Part shown: in pieces, positions 38,199 to 46,759 of the stretch | Layout of the letters: every line of letters begins with the position of its first letter | How positions within the stretch are numbered: the first letter of the stretch is position 1 | Assembly (NCBI RefSeq): GCF_019278525.1 | Contig: NZ_CP058986.1 | Location: 1,956,001 to 2,020,000 of the forward strand | Length of the DNA stretch: 64,000 nucleotides | Source of the DNA: Polaribacter sp. HaHaR_3_91 | GTDB taxonomy: Bacteria > Bacteroidota > Bacteroidia > Flavobacteriales > Flavobacteriaceae | Direction: 5' to 3' | Notes under the pieces: generated by a model | The model's database searches: none | What the model saw: the letters and a program-made list of their open reading frames with translations, nothing else | Told to the model about the DNA's origin: nothing | Made by a program: the position numbers and the translations under genes

Positions 38199-38846
38199 TT
38201 AATTAAAAGCGATAGCTGTTTTATTATTGATACTAAATTTAGCTGCATCTAAAAGAGTAACACAAACTAATATTTCAATCCAAAAATCACCTTCATCTGC
38301 TACAATTTTATTTAATTCGTCAATATTGGTAACATCATTATTTTCATCTAAACTAATACCTAAATGCTTTGTAATACTTTTTAATTCTTTTAAAAGATCG
38401 TAAGAAGACCCAATCATTGCGCCAGGTACAGGTGCTTTATCAGTATCGAAAAGAACTTCTGGTAATGCTACAGGAATATAAAAACCTTCAGCGTCTGAAT
38501 GTGTTAAAAGATGGCTAGACATATAAGAATAATGATCTTCTAAAATGGCATCACCTTCTGGCTCTTCTTCCGAAGAAAAAGGAGTTGGTGTCCAATCCCA
38601 ATTCTCATTATCTTTATGCTCCCAAACGTGGGCTGCAAAACGTCTTAAATGATGTAAAAAACTATAAGGAAAACCTCCAAATTGTAATGGCTCTATTTCC
38701 ATTTCATTTGGTTCTTGGTAAGTTTCAACACCATTTTTTATTAATATTGTATTTATATTATCAAAAATGACTTTATAAGCCTCGTAACCTTCTGGTTCAT
38801 TTTCTTTAAAATCTACTAATATTCCACTAGAAATTGTTAATCCCAT
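38199..38846 (-). CDS. Hypothetical acidic protein (start set by promoter)
   Basis: This is a soluble protein of 215 aa if it starts at 38846. A longer form beginning at 38876 is unlikely because the -7 element TAATTTTG occupies 38881-38874, so transcription should start downstream of that codon. The protein is acidic, with an SFLHHLRRFAAHVWEHKDNE segment and a C-terminal helix ILVCVTLLDAAKF. I recognise no family. It leads a two-gene unit with the propeller-like protein. Confidence 0.6.
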   Translation of the reverse strand: MGLTISSGILVDFKENEPEGYEAYKVIFDNINTILIKNGVETYQEPNEMEIEPLQFGGFPYSFLHHLRRFAAHVWEHKDNENWDWTPTPFSSEEEPEGDAILEDHYSYMSSHLLTHSDAEGFYIPVALPEVLFDTDKAPVPGAMIGSSYDLLKELKSITKHLGISLDENNDVTNIDELNKIVADEGDFWIEILVCVTLLDAAKFSINNKTAIAFN

Positions 38847-38873
38847 AACTATTTTGTTTTTTATATTGTTAGA

Positions 38874-38921
38874 CAAAATTAGAGGGAATGTGCTTTTTTT
38901 TTATCACTGAAATTAATGATA
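38874..38921 (-). promoter_or_regulatory. Island operator and -7 element, unit 38846-36888
   Basis: On the minus strand the operator is TATCAT-TAATTTCA-GTGATA (38921-38902). It is followed after 20 bp by a perfect -7 element TAATTTTG (38881-38874). Its position inside the longer alternative ORF start argues for the shorter start. Confidence 0.75.
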
Positions 38922-38971
38922 TTATCAAATCATACATTTCATTATTAAGTAAAAAAATAAAGGTTTTATTT

Positions 38972-39880
38972 TTATAACGATTCTGCGTCAATGCCCATTT
39001 TTTCAAACTCATCATAAACACAATCTTTAGCATAACATAAGGTTGCTTTTTTAAGGTTAGGAAATTGTTTGGCATCAACAGTCGTTTCCATATCCCAATC
39101 ATCTTCACCACCACCAGAAAAAGGGGAGAGGTTCATATAAATATCGTTTCCCCCATCTTGATAAATGTCTGTAATTTCTGTAGCCAAACGTTTAGGAATT
39201 GGTAAATCTTTAAAATATTGCACCACTTCTGCTATGGGTTCATAACCTTCTTCATTAATATCTATTTTACGCTCTCTATACCAATCTGCAAATTCATAAA
39301 TGTCGAATTTAGGTTCTAGTAAGCCTTTCATATACATTAATTCTTCTATTATAGACAGTTTAAAGCCAAAATCTATAAAAGTAATTTCTTCTTCATCTAA
39401 AGGTTTAATATTATATTTATCGTCTAGTATACCTTGCCAACGTACATAAGGTTGATAAGCACTTACTTCAATAGCCTTTATAGTTTCTTCTTCATTAACA
39501 CTAAACCAAGCACAAATAGTATTTAGAACTAAAGCGCCAGAATCATCATCTTTAAAAAGCTGTACACGTTCTTCTTTATTAGTTTTATAATAATTGGTAA
39601 TCTCTTGATCATTAAAATAAAACGCTCCAGAGAATTTATGCTTAGGACAAAAACTGTAAGTATCAAGTTGTAGTTCTAAAGTTAAAGATTCTATGCATTC
39701 ACCATTTTTAGAATATGCTAGAAGACCTAAATCATCCCAAGTAAAAATAGTATTGCTTTTTCTTTTAGTTGTTCTGTAATTATCATTTAAACATTCCTTT
39801 AAAGTGTTTATAGAAATAGGAAATTGAATAGAAACTGAATTAATTAAAAAACCTGTTGAAGATAAATGTATTGTTGTCAT
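38972..39880 (-). CDS. Hypothetical protein with TWDDLG motif
   Basis: This 302-aa soluble protein belongs to no family I can name with confidence. The N-terminal half is a beta-rich domain with NTIFTWDDLGLLAYSKNG and ESLTLELQLDTYSFCPK. The C-terminal half is acidic, includes ITFIDFGFKLSIIEE and a Gly-rich SPFSGGGEDDWDMET stretch, and ends with a KKATLCYAKDCVYDEFEKMG segment. The DDLG phrase is shared with the protein at 29939-30709. It forms a single-gene unit with its own operator, back to back with the operator of the vWA unit. Confidence 0.6.
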   Translation of the reverse strand: MTTIHLSSTGFLINSVSIQFPISINTLKECLNDNYRTTKRKSNTIFTWDDLGLLAYSKNGECIESLTLELQLDTYSFCPKHKFSGAFYFNDQEITNYYKTNKEERVQLFKDDDSGALVLNTICAWFSVNEEETIKAIEVSAYQPYVRWQGILDDKYNIKPLDEEEITFIDFGFKLSIIEELMYMKGLLEPKFDIYEFADWYRERKIDINEEGYEPIAEVVQYFKDLPIPKRLATEITDIYQDGGNDIYMNLSPFSGGGEDDWDMETTVDAKQFPNLKKATLCYAKDCVYDEFEKMGIDAESL

Positions 39881-39899
39881 AAGTACGTTTTAAGAATGC

Positions 39900-39947
39900 C
39901 AAAGATAATTACTCGTTTAAAAATGGTACTGCCTGATTTCAGTGATA
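39900..39947 (-). promoter_or_regulatory. Island operator and -7 element, gene 39880-38972
   Basis: On the minus strand the operator is TATCAC-TGAAATCA-GGCAGT (39947-39928). It is followed after 20 bp by a perfect -7 element TATCTTTG (39907-39900). The coding start at 39880 is about 20 bp beyond. Confidence 0.7.
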
Positions 39948-39978
39948 TTTAATTATAAATCTTTTAAATAAAAATATA

Positions 39979-40026
39979 AATCACCCTTTTCGGGGATAAA
40001 AAAATGAAGAGTTACCTATAATTTTG
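39979..40026 (+). promoter_or_regulatory. Island operator and -7 element, vWA/AdSS unit
   Basis: The operator AATCAC-CCTTTTCG-GGGATA (39979-39998) is the most diverged copy, with a compensating palindrome CCC...GGG. It is followed after 20 bp by a perfect -7 element TAATTTTG (40019-40026) and an A-tract after the right half. It moves the first gene's start to 40042. Confidence 0.65.
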
Positions 40027-40041
40027 TTGAAAATATATTTT

Positions 40042-40392
40042 ATGGAGGATAAAATTAAAAGTGCTGCTTTTTTAGATTCATTAAAGCGCAACAACGAAAA
40101 AATAAGAGACGATCGTGCAAGTGCTATTGCAGAAGACGCACAGTTAATGTATAAACGCGAAACAGAAGATTTAGCGTTATCATTAAAACGATTAAAACGC
40201 GAGCAAGAAAACATGTTAGACATGAGTCCGACAGACACAAATAGTTTGGTTTTAGCGTCAGATTTTGATGCAAAAGATTATGTAGCCAAAGACTTAGAAA
40301 TGTCTGTAAAGATTAGAAATTTAGAAATTAAATTAGAATTAGCCAAAAAGCGTTACACGCATTTATTTGGTGGAATCATAAATGAATTATAA
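40042..40392 (+). CDS. Small coiled-coil partner of the vWA protein
   Basis: This 116-aa hydrophilic protein has heptad-rich helices (SLKRNNEKIRDDRASAIAED, then ETEDLALSLKRLKREQENM, and a C-terminal RNLEIKLELAKKRYTHLFGG). The start at 40042 is chosen because an upstream ATG at 40024 lies within the -7 element. It is 2 bp from the vWA gene. The tight coupling and coiled-coil character suggest an adaptor that binds the vWA protein. I do not recognise the family. Confidence 0.65.
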   Translation: MEDKIKSAAFLDSLKRNNEKIRDDRASAIAEDAQLMYKRETEDLALSLKRLKREQENMLDMSPTDTNSLVLASDFDAKDYVAKDLEMSVKIRNLEIKLELAKKRYTHLFGGIINEL

Positions 40393-40394
40393 TT

Positions 40395-41258
40395 ATGGGA
40401 GGAGGAAGATTTAGTAACGACGCTTATAAACGATTAAGAAAAACGAAAGATTATAGTAACAAGTCTAGAGAAGAGATATTTACAGCTAGAAATATAGATG
40501 GAGAAATGGATCCTGTAAAGGCAATTGTAAGAGAATCTAGAGATTCTGAAGAACATCCAGAAACGGTATCTATTATTGTAGCATTAGATGTTACCGGAAG
40601 TATGGGGTTTGTACCAGAACATATTGTTAAGGAAGCTTTGCCAGATCTTATTGGTTCTTTAATGGAAGCAGGAATAGAAGATCCGCAAGTATTATTTTTA
40701 GGGATTGGAGATTTTATTTATGATGCTGCTCCTTTACAAGTTGGTCAGTTCGAGTCTTCAGCAGAATTGTTAGACCGTTGGTTAACGCGCGTTTATTTAG
40801 AAAGCGGTGGTGGCGGAAACAACCAAGAAGGGTACAACTTGGCACATTTGTTTGCTGCTCGCCATACTTCGATTGATTGTTGGGAAAAAAGAAAGCAAAA
40901 AGGTTTTTTATTCACCATTGGTGATGAACCTGTTTTTCCTACAATTCCAGCAGAAATTATAAAAAGATACACCAGCGCAGAAGAAGCAGAAACAATTACT
41001 ACGGAAAATATTATTAAGGAAGCTCAAGAAAAATACAATGTATTTCATATGCATTTAGAGCATAATGAATGGTCTAAAAGTGAACACCGAAAAGGAAATT
41101 GGAAAACGCTTTTAGGAGATAATTTTTTAGAAATTGCAGATTTTAAAACCGTAGCAAAACGTATTGCAGATGTGGTAATTCAAAATCATAAACCATTTAA
41201 TGCAGCCACAAATACCAATACTTCTTCTGATGATATAGAAGTAGAAAATATGTTATAA
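40395..41258 (+). CDS. von Willebrand factor A (vWA) domain protein
   Basis: This 287-aa cytosolic protein has a single vWA domain. The MIDAS motif DVTGSMG (D65, T67, S69) follows strand VSIIVAL. Later signatures include LFLGIGDFIYD, a Gly/Asn loop ESGGGGNNQEGYNLA and FLFTIGDEPVFP. vWA proteins with metal sites often recruit clients to AAA+ (MoxR) ATPases or to DUF4132-type partners. No MoxR gene is present in this window. It is followed 1 bp later by the adenylosuccinate synthetase paralogue, so the two products are made together. Confidence 0.88.
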   Translation: MGGGRFSNDAYKRLRKTKDYSNKSREEIFTARNIDGEMDPVKAIVRESRDSEEHPETVSIIVALDVTGSMGFVPEHIVKEALPDLIGSLMEAGIEDPQVLFLGIGDFIYDAAPLQVGQFESSAELLDRWLTRVYLESGGGGNNQEGYNLAHLFAARHTSIDCWEKRKQKGFLFTIGDEPVFPTIPAEIIKRYTSAEEAETITTENIIKEAQEKYNVFHMHLEHNEWSKSEHRKGNWKTLLGDNFLEIADFKTVAKRIADVVIQNHKPFNAATNTNTSSDDIEVENML

Positions 41259-42395
41259 ATGACAAAATGTAGTATTGTTATAGATTTAGGTTTTGGTGAT
41301 GCTGGAAAAGGGTTAACTACCGATTATTTAGCATCACAAAACTCTAAAGAAAGTTTAGTAGTTCGGTTTTCTGGAGGACATCAAATAGGGCATACTGTAA
41401 GTACAGAAACACTTACGCATACGTTTAGTAATTTTGGTTCTGGTACGTTATTAGGCGTTCCAACGTATTATTCAGAACATACTACACTTTTTCCGCCTGC
41501 TATTTTAGATGAAGGAGTATTCTTACAAAAATACCATCCAAAATTGTATTTTCATCCGCTTGCGATGATTACAACTTTTTATGATATTGCTTTTAATAGA
41601 GCGGTAGAAAAGCAACAAAATAATGGTTCTTGTGGTTTGGGTTTTGGAACAACTATTGCTAGAAATAAAGAAGAAGTTTATTTGTATGCAAACGATTTGC
41701 AGTTTCATTGGGTTTTAAAGCAACGTTTGATTAGTATAAAAAACTATTACGAAACAAAGTTAAAAACGGAACCAAAAAGCGTTCAGGAATATTACAAAAA
41801 CGAATTAAAGGACTATAACGAAGCGTATTTTATAGAAAGCTGTTTTTCTATTCAGAAATTTTATAATTTAAACTCTCTTTCTGATTTAGCAACCTCTTTT
41901 AAAAATTTTATTTTCGAAGGAAGTCAAGGTGTTTTATTAGATACACAACATGGTTTTCATCCGCATACCACGTGGAGTTACACTACTTCTAAAAATGCAA
42001 TTCAGCTTATAAAAATTCATTTAGGAGTTGACGCAGAAATAGCTATTTTTTATGTTACACGCTGTTATCAAACAAGACACGGAAACGGACCAATGGCTAA
42101 CACAGAACCTGTTTCACTTCAAAATAATGAAGATGAAGCAAATGTTACAAACGAATTTCAAGGTGTATTTAGAACACAAGCTTTAGATACACAATTATTA
42201 AATTATGCTTTAAGTGCTGATGCAATTCATCATCAGAATTTAAAACTAAAGAAAAATCTAATGGTAACTTGCATCGATCAATTACCTAGTTTTTCTACTA
42301 AAAATCTACTTCAAAATTTAGATGTAAAATTCAATATGGTTTACGAAAGTTACGGACGAAAACGAGAATGTATTACACAGATTTTATCAAAATAA
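41259..42395 (+). CDS. Adenylosuccinate synthetase paralogue
   Basis: This 378-aa protein is homologous to PurA, which joins IMP and Asp using GTP. Conserved motifs are DLGFGDAGKGLTTDY (catalytic Asp D14 and P-loop Lys K17), FSGGHQIGHT (His H41) and an EGSQGVLLDTQHGFHPHTTWS loop matching the PurA EGAQGTLLDIDHG region. VTRCYQTRHGNGPM and VFRTQALDT match the PurA VTKAYTTRVGAGP and R..WLD segments. It is about 50 residues shorter than housekeeping PurA and clearly diverged (the Glu after D14 is Ala). The catalytic Asp and His are kept, unlike phage PurZ, which lacks the Asp. The gene is in a vWA operon, not with purine genes, so a specialised role is likely. Confidence 0.85.
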   Translation: MTKCSIVIDLGFGDAGKGLTTDYLASQNSKESLVVRFSGGHQIGHTVSTETLTHTFSNFGSGTLLGVPTYYSEHTTLFPPAILDEGVFLQKYHPKLYFHPLAMITTFYDIAFNRAVEKQQNNGSCGLGFGTTIARNKEEVYLYANDLQFHWVLKQRLISIKNYYETKLKTEPKSVQEYYKNELKDYNEAYFIESCFSIQKFYNLNSLSDLATSFKNFIFEGSQGVLLDTQHGFHPHTTWSYTTSKNAIQLIKIHLGVDAEIAIFYVTRCYQTRHGNGPMANTEPVSLQNNEDEANVTNEFQGVFRTQALDTQLLNYALSADAIHHQNLKLKKNLMVTCIDQLPSFSTKNLLQNLDVKFNMVYESYGRKRECITQILSK

Positions 42396-42436
42396 TTACT
42401 GCATATCTATTGCTAAAAATATTCTGTAGTATTTAA

Positions 42437-42484
42437 AATCATTAGTTTCAGTGATAAAAAAAATATTGATCCAAAGTATCTTAG
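42437..42484 (+). promoter_or_regulatory. Island operator and -7 element, unit 42507-51637
   Basis: The operator AATCAT-TAGTTTCA-GTGATA (42437-42456) is followed by an A-tract and, after 20 bp, TATCTTAG (42477-42484), one mismatch from TAnnTTTG. It heads the six-gene unit containing the two-component system, so the proposed regulator would control its own synthesis. Confidence 0.7.
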
Positions 42485-42506
42485 CAGTATTAAAATATAA
42501 GAGAAA

Positions 42507-43550
42507 ATGAACAATAGCATTGCATATTCAGAAGATTTTAAATTATTAAAATGGGATGATTTTAATTTTGAACCTATCAAAATAGAGACACTTCCAATTC
42601 TTGAAGATCCTGAACATTACAAGAATTCTTTTACGTTTAGAGACGCGCTTTTAAAAGCTGTAGAAAAAGCGTCTGGAAAAAATTTATTAAACCTCATATT
42701 TATTACACCAGATTATGAAACCATTCATAAATTTTATGGTATTGGGTATTTAGAAGACAAAACGCTTTTTACTGTTGAAATAGAGCAGACGCCAATATTT
42801 GAAGCATGGTTTACAGTTATTCATGATGAACAACACAAAAGCGCTACAATTTATACCTTTAGTAATAACGGTTATAGCTCGCAACCCGTTTCTAATTTAA
42901 AGAATATTACTTTTCAAGAAAACACAGGTGCTTTTATTGCTGAATTTATTCCGAATCAATTTATAGCAGAAAAATTAGCCAAAGAAAAAACAGATTTTAT
43001 AAGCCCTTTTATTCAGTTAGAATCTAAAATTAATTTAGAAGAAGTAAAACAATCTTTTAATGCTTTAATTTTAGAAAAAGGATTGACAATGCATTCACCA
43101 AAAAACAATGAAGACATATATGTTAAGTTTGAAAAAGAAGCGGGTTTTCCTTTTCCAACAATAATTAAAGAGTACTTAACGTTGCATAATGGTATTGATC
43201 GATGCGCCATAATGAGTGCCGAAGATATCTATAAAGAGTGGAAACAATGGAAAGATTGTTATGATGATTGGACGCAAGAAGAGTTGTTAGACACATACTC
43301 GACAAACAAAGGAAAAGCATTATTAATGTACACCACACCATATTGGATTCCGTTTTTCGATTTACAGAATGGTAATTTTTTAGCCTTCGATTTTGCTCCG
43401 AATACAAAAGGTACAGCCGGACAAATTATTCGTTATGGTGCAGATCAAGAAATTGGATATATTGAAGCTGAAGATTTAAATACTTTCTTAAAAAGTTTAA
43501 TGGGTAACGAAGGCGAAATTGAAGAAAATGAATGGTTTTACATCGAATAA
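42507..43550 (+). CDS. SUKH (SMI1/KNR4) domain protein
   Basis: This 347-aa soluble protein has an uncharacterised alpha/beta N-terminal part (about 1-185). A SUKH domain follows: EAGFPFPTIIKEYLTLHNG, then YWIPFFDLQNGNFLAFDFAP, then NTKGTAGQIIRYGADQE and a closing acidic helix (EDLNTFLKSLMG). SUKH domains occur in immunity proteins and in general regulatory adaptors. Here the fused domain and lack of an adjacent toxin favour an adaptor role, which is inference. It is the first gene of the operon. Confidence 0.8.
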   Translation: MNNSIAYSEDFKLLKWDDFNFEPIKIETLPILEDPEHYKNSFTFRDALLKAVEKASGKNLLNLIFITPDYETIHKFYGIGYLEDKTLFTVEIEQTPIFEAWFTVIHDEQHKSATIYTFSNNGYSSQPVSNLKNITFQENTGAFIAEFIPNQFIAEKLAKEKTDFISPFIQLESKINLEEVKQSFNALILEKGLTMHSPKNNEDIYVKFEKEAGFPFPTIIKEYLTLHNGIDRCAIMSAEDIYKEWKQWKDCYDDWTQEELLDTYSTNKGKALLMYTTPYWIPFFDLQNGNFLAFDFAPNTKGTAGQIIRYGADQEIGYIEAEDLNTFLKSLMGNEGEIEENEWFYIE

Positions 43551-43606
43551 AATCTTCTGAAAAAGAATAAAATATATTAGAATATAATTTGAATAACACT
43601 TAGTAA

Positions 43607-46096
43607 ATGTCTACGATATTTAAAGAGAAAATAGTTCCGAAATTAGAGATGTCATCTTTAGAGGCTTCTGAAATAAAAGCAATCCTTCAAGTTTTAAAGT
43701 TGATGAATGCTACTGATAACGATGTTTATCTAAAGGCAAAAAACAATACTACTACAGAAGGTGTACATGCAGAATTTACAGAAAAAGTAGCACAACTTAT
43801 TTACTTTCATCCTACTGTTTTTGCAAACGAAAAAGAAGGATTAGAATTTATTGCATCTTGGTTACCGTTGTTAAAAAACGGATTTTATCCGGATAAAAAA
43901 AGTAGTGATAAACTTGTTGAGTTTTTATATTTTAGTCTGAGTTATTTACAAACCGATGCTATTTCTGACGATTTGAAAATGCAAATTTTTAATGTTTTAA
44001 AAATGTTGGTAAAAAGTGAATCTAAGGCTTCTCTTTCTGTAGCTCGTTTTTTAGTTCATAGAATTTTTGACATTAGAGATGTATTTAGTTCCGATTTTTT
44101 AATTCAGCATTGTATCAAAAATAATATTTTAAATGAAACCTATTCTGTCGTCAATTCAGACAAAACTATAACTACGTTTCCATTTAAAATAGACAACAAC
44201 TTTATTCAATATTTTTTTGATAATGATTGGCGAAAATTCATTACAAAATTTCATCAAATACTACCTGTAGGCCGTGTTTATGTTAAAGGCGCATACGATT
44301 TAATGTTGCCTTGGTTTAGTACAGAATTAGCTGCGTATTACTACAATAATTTACAAATAATATTTGAAGCGCATAAAGCAATTAAAGAGCGCATTATTTA
44401 TGTAGAAGCAAATAGTTTAGAGTTATTAAACCTAAAAACTACTGAAGGTTTCCACCCGTTAATTGCCGCTTTAGGACCTAAATTATTATGGGATGCAGGC
44501 GATGTTTTATTATTCAATAATCGTGATAAAAATATTCCGCAAGAGCAATTAGATGTTTGCTATTTAAGATTTGTAGATTGGTTAAACGCCGATGGCGGAA
44601 GCAATTTTTACTCAGAAACTTTTAAAGATTACGGAAAACAAATTTTTACTGAAAATAGGGCAGAAGCACTTCCGTTACAACTTATTCCGTTTTGGTTTGA
44701 TAAATGTCACCCTAAAACAGGTGTTAAAAATCAGACAGAAACCTTCAATACTATATTTTCAAATTTATTAATTAAAGACAGAAAAGGAAAATTTCCTGTA
44801 ATGCGTTATGATCACAAAGATTTTCAAATGACGGGTTCATTTTTAATTCAGAATGTTTATCAGAATAAAGACAACTTAAAAGGTTTTCTTGAAGACTTTA
44901 TAAAAGAAGGCATTAAAAATCCTTTAAATCAGTTTCTAATTCGCACTTTTTATGATGCTCGCGAAGAATTATCAACTTTGTACAATGCAGTTCAGCAAGA
45001 AATTTTACAATTGTATTTATTAGAAATTACTTATTCCGCAAGAGATGTTAGCGATGAAATTAGAAAAGAAAATTTACCTTTTATTGTAAAAACACTAGCT
45101 ATTTTATGTGTAGAACCTGGTAATTTTACGCGTGTAAATGAAATTTGGGCACTAAAAAACATTGATTCTTGCGTTACCGATCCTTGTAACGATTTTGCAA
45201 AAGGACATTACGTTAATGAAGATCGTCCTTTAAACTTACATATTATTCAAGCTTGGTTTAATTATTTAGGTGATTTTTATTACAGTTCTAGACAAGAAGC
45301 CGTTTGGATTTCAGATGTTTTAAGTACGCAAGGTACCCGAACAGCTAACTATTTTAATACCTTAGAAGAAGATGCGAGTTACTTTTTAGATAGAGCTATA
45401 AATAGAATTATCGCTTTTCATAGAAAATGCAAACTCAAAGAAAAGGACAACGGTATGTTAGGTTACATTTCGATGCAAATTGATACGTATTTAACCGATT
45501 TTCTAACGACATTAAATAAAAGGAAATTAAATGCAAACACGGTAAAATACCTTACTGATTATAGTAGAAGTGTTATAGCGTGTTTTACATATCAAGAAGA
45601 ATTATTAGCCGCTATTGATGGTTTTTATCATTTTCACTTTAAAGGAGAACCTCAAACAGAAATGGAAAGTATTGCAGCAGAGTTGCAAACTATTAATGTT
45701 GAAATGGAAGTTAAAGAAATTAACCAAAAATATGTAGATGCTGTACTTTATAATCTAGAAAATTATAAGGAAAATGGAAGTTACGATACTAAACTCTTAG
45801 AGCCTTTAGATGAAAAAATAGAAGAATTTAAAGTTTGGTTAGCTAATGATAAAACAGGAATTGAAGCTAAACTTATTCAAGCGCTTTATATGACTTTACT
45901 TGATACAAATTTAGCACCAAAAACGGAACAAGAAACCTACGGTACACTTTGTAGAAGTTTATTTGTGCATTTGGTAAAAGGAACTAAAATGGCGCCTTCA
46001 TACGGAATGGGATTAAAAGCGATGGCAAAATCTGGAGCCTATTCAGAAGATTTAACAACGGCTTTATTAGAAGTAGTTGACCATTTAAAAGCTTAG
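43607..46096 (+). CDS. Large hypothetical helical protein
   Basis: This is an 829-aa soluble protein with no domain I recognise. Predicted content is mostly helices with aromatic-rich motifs: TFPFKIDNNFIQYFF, GRVYVKGAYDLMLPWFSTEL, VLLFNNRDKNIP and YVNEDRPLNLHIIQAWF. The C-terminus is helical and ends near GMGLKAMAKSGAYSEDLT. No nucleotide-binding or catalytic motif is visible. It lies 4 bp from the DUF1266 gene and 56 bp after the SUKH gene, so it is a core member of the operon. Its size and position suggest a scaffold. Confidence 0.75.
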   Translation: MSTIFKEKIVPKLEMSSLEASEIKAILQVLKLMNATDNDVYLKAKNNTTTEGVHAEFTEKVAQLIYFHPTVFANEKEGLEFIASWLPLLKNGFYPDKKSSDKLVEFLYFSLSYLQTDAISDDLKMQIFNVLKMLVKSESKASLSVARFLVHRIFDIRDVFSSDFLIQHCIKNNILNETYSVVNSDKTITTFPFKIDNNFIQYFFDNDWRKFITKFHQILPVGRVYVKGAYDLMLPWFSTELAAYYYNNLQIIFEAHKAIKERIIYVEANSLELLNLKTTEGFHPLIAALGPKLLWDAGDVLLFNNRDKNIPQEQLDVCYLRFVDWLNADGGSNFYSETFKDYGKQIFTENRAEALPLQLIPFWFDKCHPKTGVKNQTETFNTIFSNLLIKDRKGKFPVMRYDHKDFQMTGSFLIQNVYQNKDNLKGFLEDFIKEGIKNPLNQFLIRTFYDAREELSTLYNAVQQEILQLYLLEITYSARDVSDEIRKENLPFIVKTLAILCVEPGNFTRVNEIWALKNIDSCVTDPCNDFAKGHYVNEDRPLNLHIIQAWFNYLGDFYYSSRQEAVWISDVLSTQGTRTANYFNTLEEDASYFLDRAINRIIAFHRKCKLKEKDNGMLGYISMQIDTYLTDFLTTLNKRKLNANTVKYLTDYSRSVIACFTYQEELLAAIDGFYHFHFKGEPQTEMESIAAELQTINVEMEVKEINQKYVDAVLYNLENYKENGSYDTKLLEPLDEKIEEFKVWLANDKTGIEAKLIQALYMTLLDTNLAPKTEQETYGTLCRSLFVHLVKGTKMAPSYGMGLKAMAKSGAYSEDLTTALLEVVDHLKA

Positions 46097-46099
46097 ATA

Positions 46100-46759
46100 A
46101 TGACACAAGAAATAACACCAAAAATACAAGACCAATTAAATTTATCGGCCTTGATTTTGAAGAAAAATTATAAAAGTGCCGACTTAACAAGTTGGTCTGG
46201 TTTCGATTTAGAAAATCAAATGGATGTTAAGCAAGCAAAACGTCTTTTAAGTTTATATGGCATAAAATCTGGTTTGCATTTACGTAATAGTTTGCAACGT
46301 TACGAAAACGGAGAAATGGTTTCTAATACATTCGAAAAACTTGCAATAGAATTCCGAATGAGTACTACAAAAGATTTTGATGCAAAATACAATGCCGAAG
46401 AAAATCCAAAAACGAAAGGCATTTATAAAATGGTTTGGAAATACCGTTTTAGTCTAAAAAAGCAAAAATTGTTTGGGTATGAAATGGCGTACTATATTTT
46501 TCAAATGCGCTTAGGGCACGTATTAGGTTTTATTGATACAAGAGAAATGATTTTACGTTTAGAAGAAGCGAACGAAACTATAAAATCTACCTTTTCTAGT
46601 TGGGGAGAATTTCATAGAAATGTATGTTTAGGAGATGAATATGTTTTAGGAACAACAGAACAAGATGTTAGTAAATTTCCTGGTATGGAAACACTTTGGG
46701 AATGCTACCAACGCTTATATATAGAACATGCCGATTGGTTTAAAACATGGAAAAAATGA
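46100..46759 (+). CDS. DUF1266-like protein
   Basis: This 219-aa soluble protein has a C-terminal half with the DUF1266 pattern: a GYEMAYYIFQMRLGHVLGFI helix pair, EMILRLEEANETIKSTFSSW, then GEFHRNVCLGDEYVLG. DUF1266 proteins (YbeU/YbeR-type) are uncharacterised. The stop overlaps the start of the TPR gene in an ATGA arrangement, showing translational coupling. It is part of the SUKH-829aa-DUF1266-TPR-kinase-regulator operon. Confidence 0.65.
   Translation: MTQEITPKIQDQLNLSALILKKNYKSADLTSWSGFDLENQMDVKQAKRLLSLYGIKSGLHLRNSLQRYENGEMVSNTFEKLAIEFRMSTTKDFDAKYNAEENPKTKGIYKMVWKYRFSLKKQKLFGYEMAYYIFQMRLGHVLGFIDTREMILRLEEANETIKSTFSSWGEFHRNVCLGDEYVLGTTEQDVSKFPGMETLWECYQRLYIEHADWFKTWKK

Noticed and set aside
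40395..42395. A complete MoxR-vWA ternary conflict system
   Set aside because: The vWA and DUF4132-type proteins fit, but no AAA+ MoxR ATPase is found in the window on either strand, so the known system cannot be claimed.
41259..42395. Phage-like PurZ for 2-aminoadenine DNA
   Set aside because: PurZ lacks the catalytic Asp that this protein keeps (D14), and no associated phage genes or DNA polymerase are present.
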